NCBI RefSeq assembly: GCF_040050925.1 | Contig: NZ_CP157390.1 | Coordinates: forward strand, 248,001-312,000 | Reading direction: 5' to 3' | Source of the DNA: Leifsonia sp. NPDC080035 | Lineage (GTDB): Bacteria; Actinomycetota; Actinomycetes; Actinomycetales; Microbacteriaceae | Length of the DNA: 64,000 nt | Shown here: positions 17,925-25,706 of the stretch, in pieces | Numbering within the stretch: the stretch's first letter is position 1 | Layout of the letters: every line of letters begins with the position of its first letter | The notes under the pieces: generated by a model | What the model saw: the letters and a program-made list of their open reading frames with translations, nothing else | What the model was told of the DNA's origin: nothing | Database searches by the model: none | Made by a program: the position numbers and the translations under genes

Positions 17925-20042
17925 ATGAAGAAACTACTTACAGTGCTCACAGCACTCGCGATGACCTTCGGAACGGTGGTCGTCACCGCCCCCGCCGCCG
18001 TTGCAGAAACAGCACCAACCGAAAGCACTACCCAGAACGCCGATGGTCTGTACACCTGCACGTGGAATGGAATCGTCCTTTCCACCTTGGCGAACACTTC
18101 CGCCAATTGCCAAGCTCAATACGCTGCCGCACAAGACAACCTCAGCAATCCGAACTGGAAGGCAAACCCAGGCTTAGGGTCGTCCGTCGCCTCTCAGAAG
18201 AACGCAGACGGAACCCTCCTAGAGCGATACAACGGCTTCACCATCTACGACAGCGTGCCTTCACATGCAGTAGGTTTCGCCACCATCACGGTGCTAGACA
18301 ACATCCGAAATGCCGCCAATCAGAACAAAGAATTGAGCACCGTTGCGAACTTCGTCGCCCCCAACCTTCCAGACGCAAGCAAAGGGACTCCTGTTGCCCC
18401 AACGGTAGAGCCAGCCGCACCAGCCCCATCGCAGTCTGCACCTCAGCCGATGAAAGCCCCTCAGGTACGCGTTGCAGCTCCAGCGGCACAAGCCGCACCT
18501 GACGCAGCGAGCGAGACAAACAAGTACTGCTATACAGACGATGCCGCTGTAACCACGTGCGAGGCATACCCGACCGACGCATGGGGCAGCAAGACTGGAA
18601 GCAGCTTCCCCGCCGCATCACGCAAGATTCCCGTGGGAGGAAGCATCTTCGGAACCGTCCTTCTAGGCGGTGGAAACCAAGACTCTAAGCCTTCCTCCGT
18701 TGTTCCCGAAGGAACCGTGGTCAGTGGCGACACTTATGTTCAAGCGGACGGTAACACTGACCAAGCGAACATCCCGCTCACTTCAACAGTCCACCTCTCC
18801 CTCAGCCGCTCCACCGATTGGGCGAAGAGCGTCCGAGTCCTAGGGGTTGAGAGCCAGGTACAGCCAACAAGCACATGGAAGGACTACTCCACAAGTACAG
18901 AGCAAGTCGCAAACCCCGCCAACCCGTACCTTGGCAAAGACGCTGACGCAACCCGCATCCCCGTTGTAGCCCGAGGCACCTACGTACCAGCAAGCTTTAC
19001 TGACGCCAACGGAGTCCTTGTCGCGGAGAACACCACACTCTCTAAGGATGTCCGCCTCGTGTTCCCATCAGCCACCTTCAAGTACACCACCACTGACGCC
19101 AACGGCTCCCACTTGAACGCATATGGCTATGAAGGAGTAATAACAATCTACGTTCAGGCACAAGCCGCCGACGGTAGTAGCTACATGATTGCACTTCACG
19201 AACTAGTCGAAGTTCACAGCGACTGGTACTACGACCTCTCCAAGTTCGCGGTACAGGAATCTGACTGCGAAAACGGAACCATTTGCGTCACCTCCAACGG
19301 ATACGCATTGCAAGGCTTCAGCACCTCTACGCCAGTTGCCGCCGAACCAATCATCGCCAATGGGGGAAACACCAACGACGAGTGGCTTCAGAACACTTGC
19401 CAAGTGAAAGACGCCAAGAATGAGAACGGCAAAGTGAGTGCTTCCGTTGTCTTCACCGCTTCAGGTGCATACACGCCACTAGCTGGCAGCACAGGCTTAC
19501 AGTTCGACCCGTCCGTATCCCCAGCTCGCTTTACGGAGAGCAACGGAACAGATACTAATAGCTACCTTTTCCACAGCTCTACCATTGGAGCAACCTATTC
19601 GGACGGGTCAGGCGAACCAGTCGCTATCGACTTATCAGGTTTCTCTAGCGAGGAGACCGCTACGCGAGCTGTCGCGGTGGACGGCGACAAGATAACCGCG
19701 ACAAGCGAGCCACTCACTATCACCTTCCCGTACGACGGCTCTGTGTCCGACTTCACTGTTCAGGTAACCCTCGGCGGAGAGGGAGGAGACGAAACGGCAA
19801 GCTGTGCACTTGTCACGAAGGCAGTAGCCCCTCCAGTGACCCCCACGCCAACACCAACTGTCACCCCGACTCCAGCACAGTCGGAGACGCCAACTGCCGC
19901 TCCTACGCCAGCAGCAGCAACCCCTGAAGTTCTCGCTCACACAGGCTCTGACTTCAGCTATCTCTGGCTCGGCTTGGCGGTACTTCTAATGGGTTCTGGA
20001 ATTGTGCTCGTCGTTTGGCGAGTAAAGCTAGCTCGTAAGTAA
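17925..20042 (+). CDS. Large sortase-anchored (LAHTG) surface protein
   Basis: 705 aa secreted protein. A signal peptide (MKKLLTVLTALAMTFGTVVV, cleavage likely after AVA near residue 27) is followed by a region with a Pro/Ala-rich linker (about 150-185), beta-rich ectodomain repeats, a Pro/Thr tail (TPTPTVTPTPAQ), then LAHTG, a hydrophobic helix and a basic end (RVKLARK). LAxTG is the preferred motif of actinobacterial class E sortases. No sortase gene is in the element, so a host enzyme must attach it. Codon use is more AT-rich than core genes. The ectodomain resembles no family I recognise; adhesion or cell-cell contact is a guess. ATG 17925, RBS TGGAGA. Confidence 0.85.
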   Translation: MKKLLTVLTALAMTFGTVVVTAPAAVAETAPTESTTQNADGLYTCTWNGIVLSTLANTSANCQAQYAAAQDNLSNPNWKANPGLGSSVASQKNADGTLLERYNGFTIYDSVPSHAVGFATITVLDNIRNAANQNKELSTVANFVAPNLPDASKGTPVAPTVEPAAPAPSQSAPQPMKAPQVRVAAPAAQAAPDAASETNKYCYTDDAAVTTCEAYPTDAWGSKTGSSFPAASRKIPVGGSIFGTVLLGGGNQDSKPSSVVPEGTVVSGDTYVQADGNTDQANIPLTSTVHLSLSRSTDWAKSVRVLGVESQVQPTSTWKDYSTSTEQVANPANPYLGKDADATRIPVVARGTYVPASFTDANGVLVAENTTLSKDVRLVFPSATFKYTTTDANGSHLNAYGYEGVITIYVQAQAADGSSYMIALHELVEVHSDWYYDLSKFAVQESDCENGTICVTSNGYALQGFSTSTPVAAEPIIANGGNTNDEWLQNTCQVKDAKNENGKVSASVVFTASGAYTPLAGSTGLQFDPSVSPARFTESNGTDTNSYLFHSSTIGATYSDGSGEPVAIDLSGFSSEETATRAVAVDGDKITATSEPLTITFPYDGSVSDFTVQVTLGGEGGDETASCALVTKAVAPPVTPTPTPTVTPTPAQSETPTAAPTPAAATPEVLAHTGSDFSYLWLGLAVLLMGSGIVLVVWRVKLARK

Positions 20043-20052
20043 GTCCTTGCCT

Positions 20053-20096
20053 ATGAAGATGCCCCCCGCAATCCACTCAGCGGGGGGCATCTTCAT
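20053..20096. terminator. 17-bp hairpin terminator
   Basis: ATGAAGATGCCCCCCGC at 20053-20069 pairs perfectly with 20080-20096 across a 10-nt loop, directly after the surface-protein gene. Confidence 0.85.
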
Positions 20097-20105
20097 GCTG
20101 CGTCC

Positions 20106-20131
20106 GACTTTCTTCCCGCACGCTCAAGACA
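20106..20131 (-). repeat. Third repeat family, copy 1 (minus orientation)
   Basis: GACTTTCTTCCCGC followed by ACGCTCAAGACA; reverse complement of the consensus TGTCyTT-N4/5-GCGGGAAGAAAGTC. Other copies are at 20865 (+), 29591 (-), 37083 (-) and 38637 (+). It begins a segment that is largely repeated at 29591-29706. Confidence 0.65.
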
Positions 20132-20178
20132 GGTTGCCTACACGAGTTTGGAGATAGCCCGCCGAAACCACCCCAAAG

Positions 20179-20231
20179 TGTGCATTCCGAGAAACGGGGT
20201 TGTTAGGGATGAACTATGAGGCAAAAGCTCA
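20179..20231 (+). promoter_or_regulatory. Family-2 promoter and leader hairpin
   Basis: TGTGCA at 20179, 17-bp spacer holding the inverted operator CCGAGAAACG, then GTTAGG at 20202. A small bulged stem (TGAG.GC / GCTCA) follows at 20217-20231 before the RBS of the next gene. Confidence 0.6.
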
Positions 20232-20251
20232 GCGAATCCTGGAGAACCGCA

Positions 20252-20449
20252 ATGACTACCAATGGACGCATCGGAACCAATGCAATTACAAGTGTGAACG
20301 CCGCCACTAAAGAGGAGGAAGCGGTGTATCAGGAAGTCCGCGATTTCCTGGAATCGCTCTTTCCTGAACGTACGGAGCTGGAGACACACGAGATTTCTAG
20401 CCAGATGGCTCGCATTATCCGAGAGGCTCGAAGCGATCAACGCTTCTAG
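20252..20449 (+). CDS. Small element protein, helical, unknown
   Basis: 65 aa from ATG 20252 (MTTNGRIGTN) with GGAG upstream; an earlier in-frame ATG at 20216 falls inside the leader hairpin and is rejected. Mostly acidic helix (EEEAVYQEVRDFLESLFPER, ISSQMARIIREARS). No recognised family. It has its own family-2 promoter and terminator. Confidence 0.65.
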   Translation: MTTNGRIGTNAITSVNAATKEEEAVYQEVRDFLESLFPERTELETHEISSQMARIIREARSDQRF

Positions 20450-20459
20450 CGTCCCACCT

Positions 20460-20488
20460 ACGGTGCACCTCCCAATGGTGTGCACCGT
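20460..20488. terminator. Hairpin between two small genes
   Basis: ACGGTGCAC at 20460-20468 pairs with GTGCACCGT at 20480-20488. No T-run, so terminator function is likely but not certain. Confidence 0.55.
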
Positions 20489-20515
20489 GAATCACTCAAC
20501 AAGATTGGAACAACT

Positions 20516-20815
20516 ATGCACATCACAGTCGAACAGGGGCACCGCATCGCACACCGTCTCCAGGAGAACATCCCTGGGCGGGTCGACTTCGTAACAGACC
20601 TACACGCTGAGACCCCAGATAGTTTCCGAATAGGCGGTTGGTTCCTTGAACCGAGTAATGCCAGTGCCGCTCATCTGCTCTTAGCGGCGGTTCAGATTCT
20701 GACCGAGGACGGCGTGACGTTTGATCCGTTCTTCCTTGCGGATTGCCTCACCACCCAAGGACAAGGTTCAGTTTTGTACTTCGCAGGAGTCCCGCTCTCC
20801 GAACCAAGCCACTGA
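20516..20815 (+). CDS. Small element protein, unknown
   Basis: 99 aa from ATG 20516 (MHITVEQGHRIAHRLQ). Alternating hydrophobic pattern (GRVDFVTDLHAETPDSFRIG, HLLLAAVQILTEDGVTFDPF) suggests a compact alpha/beta fold. No family recognised. RBS is weak (TTGGAACA), so it may be partly coupled to the gene before it. Confidence 0.6.
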   Translation: MHITVEQGHRIAHRLQENIPGRVDFVTDLHAETPDSFRIGGWFLEPSNASAAHLLLAAVQILTEDGVTFDPFFLADCLTTQGQGSVLYFAGVPLSEPSH

Positions 20816-21086
20816 CCGAGAGCGACCGTCAGCCTTTTCAAGTGCGTACTGATTGTTGCTCATCTGTCTTTACTGGGCGGGAAGAAAGTCATACATCCGC
20901 ACCAGTTCAACGATGCCGCATTTACTCGTCAGCCAGAGCTTGCAATCTCAGATAGCCCACCACTATCTTCAAAGCGATCCGCGGGCAGCACAGGCGATCA
21001 CCGACACGTGCCAGACCCGCCTCCCCGAGAAGAGGAGCTCTTCTTCTCCTGGTCTATTAGCAGCAGAGGCTAATGACCCCATAGAC
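20816..21086. other. Intergenic stretch with a third-family repeat
   Basis: About 270 bases without a convincing gene. Holds the plus-oriented repeat TGTCTT-N6-GCGGGAAGAAAGTC at 20865-20890. An open frame continues to 21064 but has no ATG or GTG start in frame. The strong terminator that follows suggests something is transcribed here. Confidence 0.5.
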
Positions 21087-21123
21087 GAGAACCCCACCGC
21101 ATACCCGAGGCGGTGGGGTTCTC
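21087..21123. terminator. Hairpin terminator GAGAACCCCACCG
   Basis: Arms 21087-21099 and 21111-21123, 13 bp perfect, then TTTCG. The stem core is the same as in the terminator at 25645-25698. Confidence 0.8.
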
Positions 21124-21126
21124 TTT

Positions 21127-21160
21127 CGTTTCTCAACATTTCTCGAAACTGCCGATATTA
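21127..21160 (+). promoter_or_regulatory. Family-1 promoter with doubled operator
   Basis: CGTTTCTCAA at 21127, a second box CATTTCTCGA at 21137, and CCGATAT at 21152 (25 bp from the first box). TCTCAA - 17 bp - GATATT reads as -35/-10. Confidence 0.6.
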
Positions 21161-21202
21161 CTAGTAGCCCTTCAGATTGGAGGCACACCAAGGAGAACCA
21201 CA

Positions 21203-22270
21203 ATGTCCCAAAACCATCAACAAGCGAAGCGTCACCGCATCGCACAAATCGCCCTAGTAGTCTTCGGCATTCTCATTGCCCTAGTAGCAGTCGTTGCTCT
21301 AGTGCTCCCAAAACCAACTACAACTGGCACAACATCAGCGTCCAGCCCAACACCAACGTCCAGCCCGAAGAGCACCTCACCATCGCAACCAGCTTCATGC
21401 CCTACAGTGCTCACTTCCGAGCAGGTCGCGGCATTCAACCCTAACTACCAGCCCGTAGAGCAGCCCGCCCGTCCAGTCGGTAGCCCAGCAGCCGCCCTTG
21501 ACCGCGGAGGGCTTTACTGTCAATGGAAGAACCCCATCGGTGGAGACGCACTCGGTGTTTCAGTGGTTCACCTCTCCCCGAGCCAGGTGCTCAAGTACGA
21601 GAACGAAGCCAACAGCAACTCGCAGAAGGTCGTGAACTACGGCAACCCTTCCATCGTCACTGGGTTCTTCAACCAATCCGAGAACGTTGGTGAAGCTCAG
21701 TTCTTCACGCACGGTTACTGGGTCACTCTGACAAGTAGCACATTTGTGAACGCCAGCGATGCCTCACAACTCGCATATGCCATTCAGCAAAACCTCAACG
21801 AATCTAATACTTCCTCGTCAACGACCATTATTGCCTACGCAGGCGGAGCTTCAGGTCAGCTTGACGGTGACAGGATTACAAACATTGAGAACGTTACGCC
21901 CGTGAACTCCGCGAGCTTCGCGACCATCCACGATGCCAAATGGCTAAACGTCTGCTTCCACGGCGTGAGCCAAGGTGACGCAACCGCTGTCCGTCTTCTT
22001 ACCTCGTCTCAGTTAGAGGCACACATGGACAACGGTACATCTGGGTACGGCTGCTACATCGTCCAGCTCGATGACCAGACCGCCCAGGCACTAAGTGACT
22101 CACTTGCCCACGAACCGTCATGGGGGGACGACGACAAAGGCTACTCGTACACCGTCGAGCACCCTTTGTACCTCATCGAGTTCAACGGGAAGTTCTACCT
22201 CTCCACTGAGGACGCTCGTTCAGCCCAAAGAAGCATCACCCAAGTGACCAGTTTCCACTGGCAGCCATAA
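21203..22270 (+). CDS. Membrane-anchored secreted protein, unknown
   Basis: 355 aa from ATG 21203, RBS AAGGAGAA. A short cytosolic start (MSQNHQQAKRHR) precedes one helix (IAQIALVVFGILIALVAVVA), a Ser/Thr/Pro linker, then an extracellular region with several Cys (ASCPTVLTSEQVAAF, GGLYCQWKNP, NVCFHGVSQGD, GYGCYIVQ). The first extracellular part resembles the layout of actinobacterial DUF3558-type lipoproteins but lacks a lipobox. Two similar halves are possible. Function unknown; one of several exported proteins of the element. Confidence 0.75.
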   Translation: MSQNHQQAKRHRIAQIALVVFGILIALVAVVALVLPKPTTTGTTSASSPTPTSSPKSTSPSQPASCPTVLTSEQVAAFNPNYQPVEQPARPVGSPAAALDRGGLYCQWKNPIGGDALGVSVVHLSPSQVLKYENEANSNSQKVVNYGNPSIVTGFFNQSENVGEAQFFTHGYWVTLTSSTFVNASDASQLAYAIQQNLNESNTSSSTTIIAYAGGASGQLDGDRITNIENVTPVNSASFATIHDAKWLNVCFHGVSQGDATAVRLLTSSQLEAHMDNGTSGYGCYIVQLDDQTAQALSDSLAHEPSWGDDDKGYSYTVEHPLYLIEFNGKFYLSTEDARSAQRSITQVTSFHWQP

Positions 22271-22288
22271 AACCAAGCACCACGCCCT

Positions 22289-22315
22289 GTGCCCCCTTTC
22301 ATCGAGAGGGGGCAC
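22289..22315. terminator. Hairpin terminator
   Basis: GTGCCCCCT at 22289-22297 pairs with AGGGGGCAC at 22307-22315. Confidence 0.75.
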
Positions 22316-22342
22316 TCGTGCTTACGCCTGCTGCTTCACGAA

Positions 22343-22405
22343 TGTGCACGTCAAGAAACGCGAGCCGATAGATATCACGTAGAGGCTCAACCAGCCCTGA
22401 TATCT
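22343..22405 (+). promoter_or_regulatory. Hybrid promoter and leader hairpin
   Basis: TGTGCA at 22343, 17-bp spacer containing TCAAGAAACG, then CGATAG at 22366: the -35 of family 2 joined to the CCGATA core of family 1. Downstream AGATATC (22370-22376) pairs with GATATCT (22399-22405), enclosing GGC-tcaacca-GCC with a 7-nt loop. Confidence 0.6.
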
Positions 22406-22417
22406 GGAGAACTAGCA

Positions 22418-22915
22418 ATGACAATTCACATCAAGCCACCACAGCGAAAGTGGGAACTTTCCCGAGGCACATACTTCTCATTCGATTCGGCACAGACCCG
22501 CCCCAACGTCCGACCCATCTACTTCAGTTCAAACCAAGGTCACCCGAATCCTCAAGTCCGCCCCGTCTACGGAGTCGAAAACGACAGGCTCTTGGTAGCA
22601 CGAACAGAAGGGCACGTGTACAACGGGCGACGAGAACTCGACGGCTACACGTACTTCGACAGACTGCCCACGGGGAATAGGGCGGTTTTCCAGCCTTACC
22701 ACTTTGCCCTCGACGGCAACTACAACTTCGCCAACAACAAGGTCTTCTTCCTGCTTCGGGATGGACTTGCGTACTGGCTAACCGAACAACAAGCCGTTCG
22801 CTACCTCAAAGGTGAGTCGCTCACCATCAGCGGTAGCAAGAAGAAAATCCAACTTGACGACGCACAGGCAGAGCTGACCCTCTTCGACGGCATAGATGGA
22901 GACTGGGAATTATGA
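22418..22915 (+). CDS. Element protein, unknown
   Basis: 165 aa from ATG 22418, RBS CTGGAGAA. Rich in aromatic and Asn residues (TYFDRLPTGNRAVFQPYHFA, YNFANNKVFFLLRDGLAYWL), with a Lys-rich turn SGSKKKIQ near the end. No signal peptide or membrane helix. First gene of a three-gene unit; its stop overlaps the next start (ATGA). No family recognised. Confidence 0.7.
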   Translation: MTIHIKPPQRKWELSRGTYFSFDSAQTRPNVRPIYFSSNQGHPNPQVRPVYGVENDRLLVARTEGHVYNGRRELDGYTYFDRLPTGNRAVFQPYHFALDGNYNFANNKVFFLLRDGLAYWLTEQQAVRYLKGESLTISGSKKKIQLDDAQAELTLFDGIDGDWEL

Positions 22916-23280
22916 GCTATCGCGACATGGACGCTGAAGGTCTCCTTCAAACCCTCGCCCTCGGCATAAGCGGTGAGGCTGGGGCTGACCGCCACGCCGA
23001 ACTTCAGGACGCCGCCAAACGGCTCGTGCCCGCAGCAGAGTCGCTGCTGCGGGAGCTAGCAGACACTGTTCACAGACGAACGGTTGGTCTGGTTGTGCTC
23101 GCGTCTTCGAGCAACCTCGCCCTCCGAGGTGGTGCATCACGCCGCATCAAGCAAGCGGAGCTGGATGGCTACCTCCGCGACTATCACCCAGAGCTTCTTG
23201 ATTTGCCGCTCACGTATGTCACGAAAGCTCTCGTGACTGAAAGTGCCGATATAGGAGCCAAATCGAAAGGAACCGAATGA
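22912..23280 (+). CDS. Element protein, helical, unknown
   Basis: 122 aa, ATG overlapping the upstream stop. Soluble helical protein (LLQTLALGISGEAGADRHAE, AESLLRELADTVHRR, SSNLALRGGASRRIKQAELD). Second gene of the unit; its end contains a CCGATATAG motif that may drive the next gene. No known family. Confidence 0.7.
   Translation: MSYRDMDAEGLLQTLALGISGEAGADRHAELQDAAKRLVPAAESLLRELADTVHRRTVGLVVLASSSNLALRGGASRRIKQAELDGYLRDYHPELLDLPLTYVTKALVTESADIGAKSKGTE
23246..23254 (+). promoter_or_regulatory. Internal family-1 CCGATATAG motif
   Basis: Lies inside the 3' end of the upstream gene, 31 bp before ATG 23277. No good CGTTTCTC box is present upstream (only CTCTCGT). A weaker candidate. Confidence 0.4.
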
Positions 23281-23501
23281 ACACACCAGCAATGCCAGTA
23301 CTAGAGGACACTCCCTCCTGCCCGACTCCCCCTCCCGCAACTTTCCGCAGGTGGGCGAAGAGCAAGGACTTTACGCTCAAGCTCTTTACTGCGTTAGACC
23401 CAAACGCCCCACGTGACGCGTTGGTACTGCTCACCGCCGATGCTGACCACAGCATTGCAGTTGCGGCGAGCCAGACACTTGCCGCATTTCCCCCTCAATA
23501 A
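23277..23501 (+). CDS. Small element protein with HEAT-like helices
   Basis: 74 aa, ATGA overlap with the preceding gene. After a Pro-rich start (MNTPAMPVLEDTPSCPTPPP) the rest reads as paired helices, DALVLLTADADHSIAVAASQ then TLAAFPPQ, reminiscent of one HEAT/LRV-type repeat, similar in style to the protein at 38743. Last gene of the unit. Confidence 0.6.
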   Translation: MNTPAMPVLEDTPSCPTPPPATFRRWAKSKDFTLKLFTALDPNAPRDALVLLTADADHSIAVAASQTLAAFPPQ

Positions 23502-23503
23502 CG

Positions 23504-23544
23504 CAACTGACCCCCACTGAATTGAGTTCAGCGGGGGTCAGTTG
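23504..23544. terminator. Bidirectional hairpin terminator
   Basis: CAACTGACCCCC at 23504 pairs with GGGGGTCAGTTG ending at 23544, with an inner CTGAA/TTCAG stem. Located between convergent genes. Confidence 0.8.
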
Positions 23545-23552
23545 GATGACGC

Positions 23553-24413
23553 CTATTCAAGAGTCGGCAGCCCATGCTTGGCTCGTACCTCCAGAATGCG
23601 AGCAGTCCAGAATGCAGCAACGTCTTCCTGCTCCACGTTGTTCTCTCGTTCCATCCTGCTCATATGGTCGTATACAGCGTCAGCCTTCTTCGCCGCTACA
23701 TGTCCTCGAATCGCCGCTGGGTCTTGGTTGAACGCAAGAGCATGTAAGTAGTCACTCTCACTTATGTAGGGTTTCTTACCTAGTGCCTCGCCAGAACGCT
23801 TGTCGTACGTCTCGGCTTCACCGAATAGTGCCCGCTCGTCGTAGAGCCGCTGTTTGGTCTCTGCGTCAACGTTGATGGTTCGGGAAACCCTGAGGTGGTC
23901 TCCACTCTGCCTGTCTACATTCGTCTCAGAGGCTGGGCGTCCCATAGTTCCTCCGCCGACCTTCCTACGCCTGTGCTCGGCAGTCTGGTTCGTGAATTGA
24001 GGTAAGCGGATACTGGCATCCCTGAACCACTCGGCAACGGACTTTCCCTCCGCCTTGGCACGGTCTTCTATTTCCTGCCACTCGCTAGCCGTGAATGCCG
24101 CACTAGCTGTTTCCCTTACACGTTTCTTAGCTGCGTATGCTCGCTGTGCCTTCTCTTGAGCCTTACGTTGCTCTAGTTGCTCGTGCTGAGCTATGGCATT
24201 GTCCAGTGCCTGGAGCTTCTTCTGCTCTCTTTCTATCCCCCGCTTGGCGACTTCCTTCTCTCGATTGTTCAGGGCGGTGAACTCTTGTTTGTTCTCTGCT
24301 TCATGCAATCGGCGGCTCCATGTCTCCAGCCGTTCTTTGGCTCCTGCTCGCTTGTCTCGCAGTGCCTTACCTGTCGAACATCTTCGTCCGCCCTCAGCGA
24401 TTGAGTAACACAT
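23553..24413 (-). CDS. MobC-like relaxosome accessory protein (MC..RC start)
   Basis: 286 aa. Starts MCYSIAEGGRRCSTG, a short Cys tag also seen in variant form at 28476. Residues 20-95 form a long charged coiled coil. FTASEWQEIEDRAKAEGKSV followed by AEWFRDASIRL fits the ribbon-helix-helix pattern of MobC-type mobilisation proteins; the C-terminal third (VSRTINVDAETKQRLYDERA) adds a second RHH-like stretch. MobC proteins help relaxases at oriT; no relaxase is visible here, so the role is inferred. Its promoter is a minus-strand CCGATAT at 24459. Confidence 0.6.
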   Translation of the reverse strand: MCYSIAEGGRRCSTGKALRDKRAGAKERLETWSRRLHEAENKQEFTALNNREKEVAKRGIEREQKKLQALDNAIAQHEQLEQRKAQEKAQRAYAAKKRVRETASAAFTASEWQEIEDRAKAEGKSVAEWFRDASIRLPQFTNQTAEHRRRKVGGGTMGRPASETNVDRQSGDHLRVSRTINVDAETKQRLYDERALFGEAETYDKRSGEALGKKPYISESDYLHALAFNQDPAAIRGHVAAKKADAVYDHMSRMERENNVEQEDVAAFWTARILEVRAKHGLPTLE

Positions 24414-24458
24414 CTCGTACCTTCCTGACGGGTCAAACTGTTCAACCTGTCAGGAGTG

Positions 24459-24534
24459 ATATCGGCAGATTCATCCCGCACGAATCGGACGGATACGACC
24501 AAGCCGGCTTCTTCCAGTCAAACGCCCGATATAG
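24459..24534. promoter_or_regulatory. Divergent family-1 promoters
   Basis: ATATCGG at 24459-24465 (minus, for the MobC-like gene) and CCGATATAG at 24526-24534 (plus, for the prepilin gene). On the minus side CCTGAC...GTCAGG forms a leader stem just before the RBS of the MobC-like gene. Confidence 0.55.
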
Positions 24535-24560
24535 GAGGTGGATACACACGAGGAGACCCC

Positions 24561-24992
24561 ATGAACGCAATCCATGAACTACGCAGTCGAGCCAAAAGCA
24601 CGGGCAAAGAAACGGGCTTCACACTTCTTGAAGCCATCGTCTCGCTCAGCATGATGCTGGTGGTGATGACCGCAGTTGTGAACACGCAAGTCACGGCTTT
24701 GGATGCATCGAGTACGTTCCTCATTCGAAGTGACGTGCAGACCAACGCCCCCCTTATCACCAGCTTTCTAGTTGACAATCCAGAGCGAACCATCGACATT
24801 CGCTCCCAAGGATGCGGGGGCACTACGCACTCGGAGCCAGGACTGTCCGTCTCGGTATCCGAGAACTACTGCTTCATCGCCACAGGTAACGGCCAACACT
24901 TCATCGCAAGAAGCACGGGCGTACAGTCACGAGGCTCGCTTTACACGTACATGTACGACTCTGTAACAGGCGACTACACAAGCGTTGGTTGA
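24561..24992 (+). CDS. Type IV prepilin-like protein 1
   Basis: 143 aa from ATG 24561, RBS GAGGAG. A 19-residue basic leader ends in Gly before FTLLEAIVSLSMMLVVMTAV: the class III (type IV pilin) signal with Glu at +5. The globular part has a Cys pair (GCGG, NYCF). Minor-pilin-like by size. Prepilin peptidase, PilB and PilC are absent from the element, so maturation and assembly must rely on host genes. Confidence 0.88.
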   Translation: MNAIHELRSRAKSTGKETGFTLLEAIVSLSMMLVVMTAVVNTQVTALDASSTFLIRSDVQTNAPLITSFLVDNPERTIDIRSQGCGGTTHSEPGLSVSVSENYCFIATGNGQHFIARSTGVQSRGSLYTYMYDSVTGDYTSVG

Positions 24993-25328
24993 TGCGTTGC
25001 ACCTACCCCTGCAAACGCCACAGCACGTTTCATCAGCCATGACTTACCTACCGCACTAAGAGGACATAGTTCCCAACGCAGGCACTTTTCGCCATTTACG
25101 GCGTTGAGCATCGCCAGTGACACATTCACCCTCGTTTCCTAAGAAAGTCTGCGAGAGGGGCGTTTCTTGCCCTCTCGGTGGCATTTGCACTTTCGCTTCC
25201 CAAATGAGAAGCGATTTGGACGCTTCAACCTCGCGAACTGCCCACAGTCGCGAACGTACTAGCTATGTCAGACGTAGCTCTTACGTTTGTATTACCCCCT
25301 ACAAGAGGCAACAGAATGGAGAACGAGA
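24993..25328. other. Leader region before the HTH gene
   Basis: About 335 bases with no gene. Contains operator-like CGTTTCCTAA at 25133 and CGTTTCTTGC at 25161; the second sits in the loop of a GAGAGGG/CCCTCTC hairpin at about 25153-25177. An imperfect palindrome, AGCTatgtcAGACGTAGCT, lies at 25261-25279. No CCGATAT motif is seen here. Confidence 0.45.
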
Positions 25329-25640
25329 ATGGGAAGCACCGAACGTGTTTACTCACTTGCACAAGCGGCAACCGTTACGGGCTTCTCACTCGGCAAGTTT
25401 CGTTACAACAAGGCTGCCCTTATTGAGGCTGGAGCGAAGGTCGATGCTGAAGGGTGGCGTATCCCCCACTCCACATTGCGACAGCTTGGTTGGATCGGCG
25501 TCAAGCCCCCGAAGGGTGCAGTGCCCGAGCCTTCCGCCCTAGAGCGTGCGGAGCTTCGAATTGCAGAGCTGGAGGCGGAGCTTGCCTCGCTCCGTGAGCA
25601 GCAGAGCAAGCGTTCGGTGTTCGGCTTCAAACGCAAGTAG
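25329..25640 (+). CDS. HTH plus coiled-coil DNA-binding protein A
   Basis: 103 aa from ATG 25329 with GGAGA eight bases before; a TTG at 25287 is an alternative. Residues 8-60 (VYSLAQAATVTGFSLGKFRY, then VDAEGWRIPHSTLRQLGW) look like an excisionase/MerR-type winged HTH; residues 70-95 (ELRIAELEAELASLREQ) are a coiled coil. The protein at 25707-26195 has the same plan. Candidate ligand of the CGTTTCTCGA repeats, or a segregation protein; both are inferences. Confidence 0.7.
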   Translation: MGSTERVYSLAQAATVTGFSLGKFRYNKAALIEAGAKVDAEGWRIPHSTLRQLGWIGVKPPKGAVPEPSALERAELRIAELEAELASLREQQSKRSVFGFKRK

Positions 25641-25644
25641 TCCC

Positions 25645-25698
25645 TACACAGAGAGAACCCCACCGCCAGAAGTAAGGCGGTGGGGTTCTCTCTGTGTA
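25645..25698. terminator. 23-bp perfect bidirectional terminator
   Basis: Arms 25645-25667 and 25676-25698, loop agaagtaa, between two convergent HTH genes. Its central AACCCCACCG stem also occurs in the terminator at 21087. Confidence 0.9.
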
Positions 25699-25706
25699 AG
25701 GACTGG

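Noticed and set aside
20831..21064. Open frame between 20815 and the 21087 terminator
   Set aside because: No ATG/GTG start in frame and no RBS; recorded only as an unexplained transcribed-looking gap.
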